A stretch of DNA of 64,000 nucleotides, from NCBI RefSeq assembly GCF_020526085.1, contig NZ_CP084874.1:2852001-2916000 (forward strand). The letters are read 5' to 3'. This document shows positions 26,489-34,649 of the stretch, in pieces; the stretch's first letter is position 1, and every line of letters starts with the position of its first letter. The notes below the pieces were generated by a model. The model did no database searches, had not been told where the DNA came from, and saw nothing but the letters and a program-made list of their open reading frames with translations. The stretch comes from Klebsiella africana. Lineage in GTDB: Bacteria; Pseudomonadota; Gammaproteobacteria; Enterobacterales; Enterobacteriaceae. The position numbers and the translations under genes are program-made.

Positions 26489-27369
26489 AGAAACGTCTGC
26501 GCCGCAACGTCGGTGAGGCGATCGCCGACTTCAACATGATTGAAGAGGGCGACCGCATTATGGTTTGTCTTTCAGGCGGCAAGGACAGCTATACCATGCT
26601 GGAGATCCTGCGTAATCTGCAGAAAAGCGCGCCCATCTCCTTCTCGCTGGTGGCGGTGAACCTCGACCAGAAACAGCCCGGATTCCCGGAACATATTCTG
26701 CCAGCGTATCTTGAGCAGCTGGGCGTTGAATACAAAATTGTCGAAGAGAACACCTACGGCATCGTAAAAGAGAAGATCCCGGAAGGAAAAACCACCTGCT
26801 CGCTGTGCTCTCGCCTGCGCCGCGGCATCCTCTATCGTACCGCCACCGAGCTCGGGGCGACCAAGATTGCCCTCGGCCATCATCGCGACGACATCCTGCA
26901 GACGCTGTTTTTGAATATGTTCTACGGCGGCAAAATGAAAGGGATGCCGCCGAAGCTGATGAGCGACGACGGCAAACACATCGTCATCCGCCCGCTGGCC
27001 TACTGCCGCGAAAAAGACATCGAGCGCTTCTCCCAGGCCAAAGGCTTCCCGATTATTCCCTGCAACCTGTGCGGCTCGCAGCCAAACCTGCAGCGCCAGG
27101 TGATCGCCGATATGCTCCGCGACTGGGATAAGCGTTATCCCGGACGCATCGAAACCATGTTCAGCGCAATGCAGAACGTGGTGCCTTCGCACCTGAGCGA
27201 CGTCAATCTGTTTGATTTTAAAAGTATCACCCACGGCTCCGAGGTGGTGGACGGTGGCGATCTGGCGTTTGACCGGGAAGATATTCCCCTGCAGCCCGCC
27301 GGCTGGCAGCCGGAAGAAGAAGACGCCCGCCTCGATGAACTGCGTCTGAACGTGGTGGAAGTGAAGTAA
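26434..27369 (+). CDS. ttcA: TtcA, tRNA 2-thiocytidine biosynthesis protein
   Basis: The 311-residue protein equals E. coli TtcA in length. It has the PP-loop SGGKDS (residues 47-52) that binds ATP, the CxxC pair Cys122/Cys125 (TTCSLCSR) and a later CNLC (210-213) that serve the iron-sulfur cluster. It thiolates cytidine 32 in several tRNAs. The ATG at 26434 gives the family start [10 protein letters not shown]; no strong ribosome site is visible upstream, consistent with its 5' flank having been replaced by the inserted element. The 5' end is repeated at 24127. Confidence 0.96.
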   Translation: MQENQELTKKEKYNIDKLQKRLRRNVGEAIADFNMIEEGDRIMVCLSGGKDSYTMLEILRNLQKSAPISFSLVAVNLDQKQPGFPEHILPAYLEQLGVEYKIVEENTYGIVKEKIPEGKTTCSLCSRLRRGILYRTATELGATKIALGHHRDDILQTLFLNMFYGGKMKGMPPKLMSDDGKHIVIRPLAYCREKDIERFSQAKGFPIIPCNLCGSQPNLQRQVIADMLRDWDKRYPGRIETMFSAMQNVVPSHLSDVNLFDFKSITHGSEVVDGGDLAFDREDIPLQPAGWQPEEEDARLDELRLNVVEVK

Positions 27370-27376
27370 CCCTCAC

Positions 27377-27402
27377 GCGTCTCAGGCCGCCGCCTGAGAC
27401 GC
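27377..27402. terminator. Hairpin between convergent ttcA and dbpA
   Basis: GCGTCTCAGGC and GCCTGAGACGC form a perfect 11-bp stem with the loop CGCC in the 45-base gap between two convergent genes. There is no T run, but the position fits a shared bidirectional terminator. Confidence 0.6.
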
Positions 27403-27414
27403 ACTAACCGGCCC

Positions 27415-28788
27415 TTACTTCAGCAGTCGAACGCGGCAGGCTTTGCCTTTAATCTTGCCGTTTTGTAACTGCTTATAGGCCTTCTGCGCCATATTCTGGC
27501 GGATCGCCACATAGACATGAGCCGGATGGACGGTAATTTTGCCAATATCGGCACCGTCAAAACCCATATCCCCTGTCAGGGCGCCCAGCACATCTCCCGG
27601 GCGCATTTTCGCCTTTTTCCCGCCGTCGATACACAGCGTCGCCATCTCCGCCGTCAGCGGCGCGATGGTGTTGCCCGTCGGCGCCGGCAGCCAGTTCAGG
27701 GAAAGCTGCAGCATGTCGGCCAGAATAGTGGCGCGCTGCGCCTCTTCCGGCGCGCAAAAGCTGATGGCCAACCCTTGTTCGCCGGCGCGGGCGGTACGGC
27801 CGATACGGTGAACATGTACCTCCGGATCCCAGGCCAGTTCGAAGTTCACCACCAGCGCCAGGGATTTGATGTCCAGGCCGCGGGCGGCGACGTCAGTCGC
27901 CACCAGAACCCGGACGCTGCCGTTGGCGAAGCGCACCAGCGTCTGATCGCGATCGCGCTGCTCAAGGTCACCATGCAGCGACAAGGCGCTCTGCCCGGCG
28001 GCGTTGAGCGCATCGCAGACCGCCTGGCAATCGCGTTTGGTGTTGCAAAACACCACGCAGGATGCGGGCTGATGCTGACTGAGCAGGCGCTGCAGCAGGG
28101 CAATCTTACCGTGGCGGGATACTTCAAAGAACTGCTGTTCAATCGCCGGGAGCGCATCGACAGTATCGATCTCAATGGTCTGCGGTTGACGCTGCACTCG
28201 GCCGCTGATCTCCGCAATTGCCGCGGGCCAGGTGGCAGAAAACAGCAGCGTCTGCCGGTCAGCCGGTGCGAAGCGGATCACCTCATCAATGGCGTCGCTG
28301 AAACCCATATCGAGCATGCGGTCCGCTTCGTCCATCACCAGGGTCTGCAGCGCGTCAAGGGAGACCGTGCCCTTCTGCAGATGATCGAGCAGACGGCCCG
28401 GCGTGGCGACGATAATATGCGGGGCATGCTGGAGGGAATCTCGCTGGGCGCCAAAGGGCTGCCCGCCGCAGAGCATCAGAATCTTGATGTTCGGCAGGCA
28501 GCGCGCCAGGCGGCGCAGCTCACCGGCGACCTGATCGGCCAGCTCGCGGGTCGGGCACAACACCAGCGACTGGGTCTCGAAGCGCGCCGGATCGATATGC
28601 TGCAGCAGACCCAGCCCAAATGCGGCCGTTTTTCCGCTGCCGGTTTTTGCCTGCACGCGCACATCTTTCCCCGCGAGGATCGCCGGCAGGGCGGCGGCCT
28701 GAACCGGGGTCATCGACAGATAACCCAGCTCGTTAAGGTTGGCTAATTGGGCGGCAGGTAAAACAGTCAGGGTAGAAAAAGCGGTCAC
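27415..28788 (-). CDS. dbpA: DbpA, DEAD-box ATP-dependent RNA helicase
   Basis: The 457-residue protein matches E. coli DbpA in length. Motifs: Q motif near MTPVQ (27-31), Walker A AKTGSGKT (47-54), DEAD (153-156), SAT (184-186), and HRIGRTARAG in the second RecA domain. The C-terminal 75 residues are the RNA-binding domain that anchors it to hairpin 92 of 23S rRNA for late 50S assembly. It starts with a GTG at 28788. A small proline-rich frame ends 14 bases upstream on the same strand. Confidence 0.95.
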   Translation of the reverse strand: MTAFSTLTVLPAAQLANLNELGYLSMTPVQAAALPAILAGKDVRVQAKTGSGKTAAFGLGLLQHIDPARFETQSLVLCPTRELADQVAGELRRLARCLPNIKILMLCGGQPFGAQRDSLQHAPHIIVATPGRLLDHLQKGTVSLDALQTLVMDEADRMLDMGFSDAIDEVIRFAPADRQTLLFSATWPAAIAEISGRVQRQPQTIEIDTVDALPAIEQQFFEVSRHGKIALLQRLLSQHQPASCVVFCNTKRDCQAVCDALNAAGQSALSLHGDLEQRDRDQTLVRFANGSVRVLVATDVAARGLDIKSLALVVNFELAWDPEVHVHRIGRTARAGEQGLAISFCAPEEAQRATILADMLQLSLNWLPAPTGNTIAPLTAEMATLCIDGGKKAKMRPGDVLGALTGDMGFDGADIGKITVHPAHVYVAIRQNMAQKAYKQLQNGKIKGKACRVRLLK

Positions 28789-28802
28789 AATGTATTCTCG
28801 TA

Positions 28803-28997
28803 TTAAAAGGCAGACAATCTGCAGGCGCGTATCCTCGCAGATCTCCGCGCCTGATGCGACAATTTAATCGGCTCTTCGTCAGGCGGCGGATCGGGCTGGG
28901 GCTGCGGACGCGGTCGTGGGTCGGGTAAAGGAACCGGATCGTTCGGCTCGGGCGAGATGGGAATAGACTGGGCTGTCAGCCCTGAAGCGTAATGCAT
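28803..28997 (-). CDS. Small proline-rich protein upstream of dbpA, unrecognised
   Basis: The 64-codon frame has a strong ribosome site (GGGAGG, 6 bases before ATG). Residues 16-42 are dominated by Pro, Asp, Arg and Gln in a PxP pattern (PDPRPRPQPQPDPPPDEE), followed by a basic tail. No signal peptide or membrane segment. It ends 14 bases before dbpA, so it may be cotranscribed or act as a leader. I do not recognise a family. The alternative is a chance frame in GC-rich DNA, but the ribosome site and placement favour a gene. Confidence 0.5.
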   Translation of the reverse strand: MHYASGLTAQSIPISPEPNDPVPLPDPRPRPQPQPDPPPDEEPIKLSHQARRSARIRACRLSAF

Positions 28998-29096
28998 AGA
29001 GGCCTCCCGGAATGTGAGACGGGCGTACCCGCTGGCGTCAACGGCCTGATAACCGTCGGGTGTCTTAGTAAGGGTAGAAGCTGGTCCGGAGAGCGC

Positions 29097-29219
29097 AAAA
29101 AAAAAGCCGACTCAACAAAGTCGGCGTCGTACGAATCAATTGTGCTATGCAGTAATTCAAAAAAGGAAGTAAGACAATATGGAGCGCAACGCCCATCGCT
29201 TGACGTTGCATTCACCTGC
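29097..29219 (-). ncRNA. fnrS: FnrS, FNR-dependent small regulatory RNA
   Basis: The minus strand from 29219 reads GCAGGTGAATGCAACGTCAA onward and ends in the hairpin GCCGACT/AGTCGGC (29106-29125) followed by nine T residues. This is the E. coli FnrS sequence almost base for base, and it sits between zntB and dbpA as in E. coli. FnrS is an Hfq-dependent sRNA induced in anaerobiosis that represses genes such as sodB, sodA, metE and gpmA. The 5' end was placed from recollection of the E. coli RNA and could be off by one base. Confidence 0.93.
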
Positions 29220-29254
29220 GAGAGAGATATTGCCCTGAATGGGTAGATGGTTTA

Positions 29255-29268
29255 TTGATTTCGCTCAA
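29255..29268 (-). promoter_or_regulatory. FNR box of the fnrS promoter
   Basis: TTGAT-TTCG-CTCAA matches the FNR consensus TTGAT-N4-ATCAA at 9 of 10 positions. Its centre is about 42 bases upstream of the fnrS start, the spacing of a class II FNR activator site. A CAATAT element lies at the -10 position. Confidence 0.85.
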
Positions 29269-29269
29269 A

Positions 29270-29293
29270 CATTGCCGGGTTTTCCCGGCAATG
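29270..29293 (-). terminator. Terminator of zntB
   Basis: CATTGCCGGG and CCCGGCAATG form a perfect 10-bp stem with a four-base loop, 22 bases after the zntB stop on the minus strand and followed by TTTGAG. It touches the FNR box of fnrS, so the two transcription units are packed with no spare sequence. Confidence 0.8.
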
Positions 29294-29314
29294 CGGCCGC
29301 TAAAAGGCGATTCT

Positions 29315-30298
29315 TTACAACCATTTACTACGATGTAACCACCATGCAACACCACCAATGACAACGACTAACATCAGGCAGAAGAGGCTAAATCCCAGAT
29401 GCCAGCTGTTGCCCGGGATCCCGCCGAGGTTGACGCCGAACAGGCCGGTTAAAAAGGTGCTGGGCAGAAACACCATCGCCATCAACGACATGGTATAGGT
29501 CCGCCGCGCCAGCGACTCCTGCATAATCTGGGCTATCTCGTCGCTCATAATCGCCGTCCGGGCGATACAGCTGTCGATCTCATCCAGACCGCGCCCCAGC
29601 CGCTCGGCGATGTCCTGCATCCGCCGCCGCTGATCGTCACTCATCCACGGCAGCCGCTCGCTGGCCAGACGGGCGTATACGTCGCGCTGCGGCGCCATAT
29701 AGCGGCGCATCACGATCAGTTGCTTGCGCAGCAGCGCGAGGAAACCGCGCGGCGGCACCTGCTGGTCAAGCAGATCATCTTCGAGGTCGATAATGCGGTC
29801 GTGCAGCTGTTCGATAAACTCGCTGGCATGATCGGTCAGGGCATCGCAAACTTCAACCAGCCAGCTACCGCCATCCGTGGGGCCATTGCCCTCCTTCAGG
29901 TCGCCCAGCACATCGTCCAGCGCCAGCACTTTGCGCTGACGCGTGGAGACGATCAGCCGTTCATCCATATACAGGCGCATCGCCACCAGCTGGTCGGGCC
30001 GCTCATCGGTGCTGCCGTTGATACAGCGCAGAGTGATCAGCGCCCCGTCACCGATCCGCGTCACCCGCGGCCGGGTGCTCTCCCCCGCCAGGGCATCGCG
30101 TACGTTATTGGGCAGCAACGGGGTAGCCGCCAGCCAGTCGGCGCTGTCGCTATGGGTATAGTTGAGATGTAGCCAGCAAGGCTTGTCTTTGTTGATAATA
30201 TCGTCATCGGCGAGCGGCTTCACGCCCCCTTGCCCGTCGAGCACCCATGCGAAGATCGCGTCCGGTATCTGCAACTCCGAGCCTTTTATCGCGTCCAC
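29315..30298 (-). CDS. zntB: ZntB, CorA-superfamily zinc transporter
   Basis: The 327-residue protein has a long soluble cytoplasmic part and two C-terminal membrane helices ([20 protein letters not shown] and the final [19 protein letters not shown]) joined by a loop containing GVNLGGIPG, the ZntB form of the CorA GxN signature. It mediates zinc transport coupled to protons. Same length and place as E. coli ZntB. The upstream gap 30299-30490 shows no clear Zur or ZntR site to my eye. Confidence 0.94.
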   Translation of the reverse strand: MDAIKGSELQIPDAIFAWVLDGQGGVKPLADDDIINKDKPCWLHLNYTHSDSADWLAATPLLPNNVRDALAGESTRPRVTRIGDGALITLRCINGSTDERPDQLVAMRLYMDERLIVSTRQRKVLALDDVLGDLKEGNGPTDGGSWLVEVCDALTDHASEFIEQLHDRIIDLEDDLLDQQVPPRGFLALLRKQLIVMRRYMAPQRDVYARLASERLPWMSDDQRRRMQDIAERLGRGLDEIDSCIARTAIMSDEIAQIMQESLARRTYTMSLMAMVFLPSTFLTGLFGVNLGGIPGNSWHLGFSLFCLMLVVVIGGVAWWLHRSKWL

Positions 30299-30498
30299 TC
30301 TACCTCCGTTAATCCATGCCTGTCAGATAGCGCACACTCTCTATAAGGTATGCGATAGCGCGCATTTTCGCTTTTTATTGCCCAGGAAGATTAGCTAACG
30401 GCTTCATTAAAAAGCGCTTTCGCCCCGGGTCGCACCGCTCTCCTCATTTAACGTTAAAGTGTTGTGAAATCAAGTTCTTCACGCATCGGCCCTCTTTG

Positions 30499-30573
30499 TG
30501 CAATGTTTTGCAGTTTATTTTGCGTTTTATTGCTGTATTATGCTTTTTATTGCGTTATTTTGCGGAATCTCTT
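30499..30573 (+). promoter_or_regulatory. Helically phased 10-bp repeat array (probable DeoR-type operator)
   Basis: The triplet TGC occurs at 30499, 30509, 30521, 30531, 30541, 30551 and 30561, that is every 10 bases with one 12-base step, each followed by T/A-rich sequence. The clearest units are TGCGTTTTAT, TGCTGTATTA, TGCTTTTTAT and TGCGTTATTT. The array ends 14 bases before the start of the DeoR-type gene at 30577. DeoR-family repressors commonly bind direct repeats, so autoregulation is likely; phased T tracts would also bend the DNA. Confidence 0.65.
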
Positions 30574-30576
30574 GCC

Positions 30577-31320
30577 ATGCATAAGCTTGCCAGACAAAAA
30601 CACATCCTCGACAGGCTGAGTGAAAACGGCCAGCTGAGCATTAGTGAACTGGTCGACGCCTTGCAGGTGTCGGCCGATACTATTCGCCGCGATCTGAGCG
30701 ACCTGGAAAAACAGGGCGTGCTGCAGAAAAGCCACGGCGGCGCCATCGCCCTTAACGTGCCGGCGATGACGCGCCAGGGAAGAAATGCCCTGCTCACCCA
30801 GACGAAGCAGCGTCTCGGCGAGCTGGTCGCCGCCCATATCCCCCAGGGCTCGACGCTGTTTCTCGACGCCGGAAGCACGCTGCTGGCGGTCGCCGCGCAG
30901 CTTAAAGGGCCGTTGACCGTGATCACCGCTTCTCTGGATATCGCCCAGCTGTTCAGCGATCGCGCCGACATTCAGCTGATCCTGCTTGGCGGCCAGTGGG
31001 ACAGCGAACAGCGGCTCTTCGCCGGCAGCGCCACCCTGTCGCTGGTCGCCCGCTACCGGGCCGATATCGCGATCCTCGGCGCCTGCGCCCTGCATGCCGG
31101 GCTGGGCCTGAGCGCCAGCCACGAAGCCGATGCCGATGTTAAACGCGCCATGCTGGCCGCCAGCGCCGAGCGCTGGCTGGTAGCAGATCATACCAAAGTG
31201 AACCACTGTGAGCCGTGGCTGGTGGCCGGGCTCAGCGACATTCACCATCTTTTTCTTGATCGTCCCTGGGCTGAGCTGGGGGATGATCCCGCCCTCTCTG
31301 TACATATTGCTGACGCTTAA
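30577..31320 (+). CDS. DeoR/GlpR-family transcriptional regulator
   Basis: The 247-residue protein has the DeoR helix-turn-helix at the N-terminus (LSISELVDALQVSADTIRRD, then LEKQGVLQKSHGGA) and a sugar-phosphate-isomerase-like sensor domain with TLFLDAGSTLLAVA, a phosphate-binding-type motif. The ligand is probably a phosphorylated sugar. The ATG at 30577 gives the family start MHKLARQKHIL; the open frame to 30496 crosses the repeat array and is rejected. The next gene, a sugar-dehydrogenase-like protein, starts 16 bases after its stop, so it is the likely target. Confidence 0.87.
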   Translation: MHKLARQKHILDRLSENGQLSISELVDALQVSADTIRRDLSDLEKQGVLQKSHGGAIALNVPAMTRQGRNALLTQTKQRLGELVAAHIPQGSTLFLDAGSTLLAVAAQLKGPLTVITASLDIAQLFSDRADIQLILLGGQWDSEQRLFAGSATLSLVARYRADIAILGACALHAGLGLSASHEADADVKRAMLAASAERWLVADHTKVNHCEPWLVAGLSDIHHLFLDRPWAELGDDPALSVHIADA

Positions 31321-31336
31321 CAACGTGGAGAACCTA

Positions 31337-32401
31337 ATGAGTAACAACACGATAAATATCGCCCTGATTGGCTATGGCTTTGTCGGTAAGACCTTCCACG
31401 CGCCGCTTATCCGTTCGGTGCCGGGGCTGAACCTGGCGTTCGTCGCTTCCCGCGATGAAGAGAAGGTCAAACGCGACCTGCCGGACGTCACAGTGATAGC
31501 CTCCCCGGAAGCAGCGGTTCAGCATCCGGATGTCGACCTGGTGGTCATCGCCTCCCCCAACGCCACCCACGCACCGCTGGCCCGTCTGGCGCTGAACGCC
31601 GGCAAACATGTGGTGGTGGATAAACCTTTCACTCTCGATATGCAGGAAGCCCGGGAGCTGATCGCCCTGGCGGAGGAAAAACAACGCCTGCTTTCCGTCT
31701 TCCATAACCGCCGCTGGGACAGCGACTATCTCGGGATCCGTCAGGTGATTGAGCAAGGCACCCTCGGCGCGGTGAAACACTTCGAGTCGCATTTCGACCG
31801 CTTCCGCCCGGAAGTCCGCGTCCGCTGGCGCGAGCAGAACGTCCCGGGCAGCGGCTTATGGTTCGACCTGGGGCCGCACCTGATTGACCAGGCGCTGCAG
31901 CTGTTTGGTTTGCCGCAGTCGGTGCAAGGCAACATCGCGACCCTACGCGACGGCGCGGAGATCAACGACTGGGCGCATGTGGTACTAAACTACCCAGCGC
32001 ATAAAGTGATCCTGCACTGCAGCATGCTGGTCGCGGGCGGCTCATCGCGCTTTACCGTGCACGGTGATAAAGGCAGCGTTTTCAAAGCGCGGGCCGACCA
32101 GCAGGAGAGCCAACTGCTGGCAGGCGTGGCGCCGGGAAGCGCCGGCTGGGGTGAAGATGATGACCCGCTGGTTATCTATGATGCCGCGCTGCAGGCCCGC
32201 ACTCAGACCACTCCGCAGGGCGATCAGCGCCAGTACTATATGCAGATCCGCGACGCGCTGAACGGTCAGATTGCCAATCCGGTACCGCCGGTAGAAGCGC
32301 TGGCGGTGATGGCCGTGCTGGAAGCGGCGGTGCGCTCCGCGGAAAGCGGCGTGGTACAGTCCCTGGACCTGACCGAGGACGAGCGCAACGCGCTGCGCTA
32401 A
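31337..32401 (+). CDS. Gfo/Idh/MocA-family oxidoreductase (YdgJ-like)
   Basis: The 354-residue protein has a Rossmann start (IALIGYGFVGKTFHAPLI), the signature DKPFTLDMQEAREL with the conserved Lys of the EKP-type motif, and the C-terminal domain stretch SVFHNRRWDSDYL and FESHFDRFRPEVR. It resembles E. coli YdgJ. The family oxidises or reduces sugars, inositols or related compounds with NAD(P). GGAG precedes the ATG at 31337. It probably forms an operon with the DeoR-type gene before it; the substrate is unknown. Confidence 0.88.
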   Translation: MSNNTINIALIGYGFVGKTFHAPLIRSVPGLNLAFVASRDEEKVKRDLPDVTVIASPEAAVQHPDVDLVVIASPNATHAPLARLALNAGKHVVVDKPFTLDMQEARELIALAEEKQRLLSVFHNRRWDSDYLGIRQVIEQGTLGAVKHFESHFDRFRPEVRVRWREQNVPGSGLWFDLGPHLIDQALQLFGLPQSVQGNIATLRDGAEINDWAHVVLNYPAHKVILHCSMLVAGGSSRFTVHGDKGSVFKARADQQESQLLAGVAPGSAGWGEDDDPLVIYDAALQARTQTTPQGDQRQYYMQIRDALNGQIANPVPPVEALAVMAVLEAAVRSAESGVVQSLDLTEDERNALR

Positions 32402-32639
32402 TCCTGCCTGTTTCCCCCGGTTACCTGCGCAACTGCCGGTAATCGGGTCGCCTTCGCCATTGTCAGCAAAAATCACTACCTGTCCGTATATTAGCCCTTC
32501 ATTATCCTGCCATCAGGGGCAAACCTCCGCTGGAAATTTCAGCCATTTGGGAGGAGGATAGAGAACAGATCGATCGTGATGAGAACAAGGTTGCTGACGC
32601 TGTGGACGCGGCAACCGCATTACTGGACAGGAGAAGCTC

Positions 32640-32834
32640 ATGTATTACACGTTAGGAGATACCACTCTCCATTTTTATCGCTATCAGTGCAAATTCTACG
32701 TCGCCCACTGGGAAGGGGGTAACGTGATGAGCGAAAAATTTAAATCGTTTATCGAACAGATCACTGAGAAGACCGGGCTGGATGCGAAACGCGTCGAGAC
32801 CGCCGCGCGCGATTATTTTACTAACGTGGATTAA
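32640..32834 (+). CDS. Small protein, unrecognised
   Basis: A 64-codon frame starts at 32640 after AGGAGAAG and contains a second possible start at 32730 after AGGGGGTAAC, which would give a 34-residue product MSEKFKSFIEQITEKTGLDA... ending in DYFTNVD. The C-terminal half is charged and helical; the first 29 residues are aromatic-rich. No family recognised. Either start could be real; the shorter one looks more like a compact helical microprotein. The gap 32402-32639 before it holds a second ribosome-like site (GGAGGAGG near 32551) without a clear gene. Confidence 0.5.
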   Translation: MYYTLGDTTLHFYRYQCKFYVAHWEGGNVMSEKFKSFIEQITEKTGLDAKRVETAARDYFTNVD

Positions 32835-32946
32835 CAGGCAGTGCTGTTCGTGCGAGACAGGCTGATGCGGTAGCCGCGCAGGCTAACCCCATCTTTAACC
32901 GCCAGGACGCCTCGCGCCGCCTGGCGGCTTCTCTATCCTGCCAGCA

Positions 32947-33732
32947 TTAAACGGTAGTCAGTTTTGCCAGAATGGCGGCAAAGGCGTCATTAACGTTATC
33001 GCCAGCCAACATTTTTTTGCGCAGTATAAAACTCCTGCCGCTGGACGGGATCAGCAGCCGAACTTTCGCATCATTATTGCTGCGTTCAACCACAGCAACA
33101 TCCCGCAAGGGAATAACGTAAGTATCGGCATAGAGCCCTGGGGTAAATATCATCGACTCGCCGCTCACGCCAATCACCACCCGATTTTGCAGACGATAGC
33201 CATTGCACAGCGCAACAATACCGGCGGCAATAAATACTCCGCCGATACCCATGCCAATCATTAAAATAATGATCCCGGCGATGAGCGCCAGCGCCCCTTG
33301 TGGATAAAAGCCTGAGGCGTTAAAGGTTAATAGCTGGTTGTCATCCGCGGCCACTGCTGTGGTTGATCGCCAGGGCGTAAATCCGGCGTTAATCCGCGTT
33401 TGCAAGCTGAACAGACTACCCACCAGAAAGATCACGCTGGCGGGCACCATCACGATACCGCCAACAAACGCCAGGACGATGGCCAGATAAGGGTAGCGGC
33501 CTGACAGCATTATGCTGACCGCCTGAACCACCACGGCAATAAACAGGGCCAGCACCAGCCAGGACCACATGCTATCCACTCCACGATGGAAGTTCAGTTG
33601 TCCCTCCTCTAATAATAAGTTTCGCGCGACAAAACAGATAATAATATTGACGAACAGGCCAATCCAGGCCAGCTTATGTACATGCTTCATGCCATACTCC
33701 ATGATGTATTTTACTATTCCATTCTCAGACAT
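32947..33732 (-). CDS. Inner-membrane protein with C-terminal cytoplasmic domain, unrecognised
   Basis: The 261-residue protein has about four membrane segments: near residues 20-38 (LAWIGLFVNIIICFVA), 56-76 (WSWLVLALFIAVVVQAVSI), 80-110 (LAIVLAFVGGIVMVPASVIF) and 145-172 (ALALIAGIIILMIGMGIGGV). The last 90 residues are soluble and beta-rich (VVIGVSGESMIFTPGLYADT, IPLRDVAVVER), like PH-type domains in bacterial membrane proteins. No function can be assigned. The start could also be the ATG 10 codons in. It stands alone: gaps of more than 100 bases on each side, 33733-33980 AT-rich with no gene. Confidence 0.65.
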   Translation of the reverse strand: MSENGIVKYIMEYGMKHVHKLAWIGLFVNIIICFVARNLLLEEGQLNFHRGVDSMWSWLVLALFIAVVVQAVSIMLSGRYPYLAIVLAFVGGIVMVPASVIFLVGSLFSLQTRINAGFTPWRSTTAVAADDNQLLTFNASGFYPQGALALIAGIIILMIGMGIGGVFIAAGIVALCNGYRLQNRVVIGVSGESMIFTPGLYADTYVIPLRDVAVVERSNNDAKVRLLIPSSGRSFILRKKMLAGDNVNDAFAAILAKLTTV

Positions 33733-33980
33733 TATTAAATAAAAGCGAATGCCGCCTGGATAGTAGCAAAGCCGTTGGCAAGATCAATCAAAAAGCGTGC
33801 AGTCTCCTCCCCTTTATTTATTTTCAGATTGATATAAGCAGTTAGCATTTATCTTAATTATATAATCCTTTATATATATTCTCAGAATTGCTTTACGCCG
33901 CAATAATATCGCCCTGCCATTCAGGAGGACGTTGAAGATCATCATATCTTTTTTGCGCGGATCCCGGTGCGAATTGGCAG

Positions 33981-34649
33981 TTATTCGCGGCGCAGTCGGC
34001 GAGCCAGACGGGTGCCCAGCGTCTGGATAAGCTGGACAATCACAATCAGCACCAGAGCGGTGGTTAGGGTGGCAAAGGCGTCGAAGCGCTGATAGCCATA
34101 GGTAATAGCCAGATCCCCGATTCCGCCGCCGCCCACGGTACCCGCCATGGCGGTGGCGCCGAGCAGACCGATGGTCGCCGTGGTGAGGGCCAGAATCAGT
34201 GATGCCGCCGCCTCCGGCAGCATAAAGTGCCAGACCGTCTGCAAGGGGGTAGCGCCCATGGCGTCCGCGGCTTCGAGGATCCCCTCATCCACCTCCAGCA
34301 GCGAGCTCTCCACCAGCCGGGCAATGTAGGGGGCGACAAAAACGATCAGCGGCACGATGGCCCCCGCGGTGCCGATCGTGGTGCCCACCAGCAGTCGGGT
34401 GAAGGGCAGGATCACAATCAGCAAAATGATAAACGGCAGCGAGCGCAGCACGTTAATCAGCGGATTCAGCGCCTGATGCACCACCGGGTTGGCCACGATG
34501 CCGCCGGGACGGCAAACCACCAGCACAATCCCCAGCGGGACGCCGATCAGCGCGCCAAAGCCCAGCGAGACGGCGACCATAATCAGGGTGTCATGCAGCG
34601 CCAGCAGAAACTGCTCGCCGGTGATGGCGGTATCAATAAGATCAAACAT
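33981..34649 (-). CDS. MetI-like ABC transporter permease
   Basis: The 222-residue protein has five or six membrane segments and the permease loop EAADAMGATPLQTVWHFMLP (the EAA motif that touches the ATPase). It is close in pattern to E. coli MetI: LRSLPFIILLIVILPFTRLLVGT matches the MetI core. With the two genes upstream it forms an importer of the methionine-uptake type. It overlaps the ATPase gene by 8 bases. It is a paralogue, since the canonical metNIQ operon has another gene order. Confidence 0.87.
   Translation of the reverse strand: MFDLIDTAITGEQFLLALHDTLIMVAVSLGFGALIGVPLGIVLVVCRPGGIVANPVVHQALNPLINVLRSLPFIILLIVILPFTRLLVGTTIGTAGAIVPLIVFVAPYIARLVESSLLEVDEGILEAADAMGATPLQTVWHFMLPEAAASLILALTTATIGLLGATAMAGTVGGGGIGDLAITYGYQRFDAFATLTTALVLIVIVQLIQTLGTRLARRLRRE

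Noticed and set aside
27517..28746. 409-codon open frame on the plus strand
   Set aside because: Antisense to dbpA, whose helicase motifs are complete; the translation is low-complexity.
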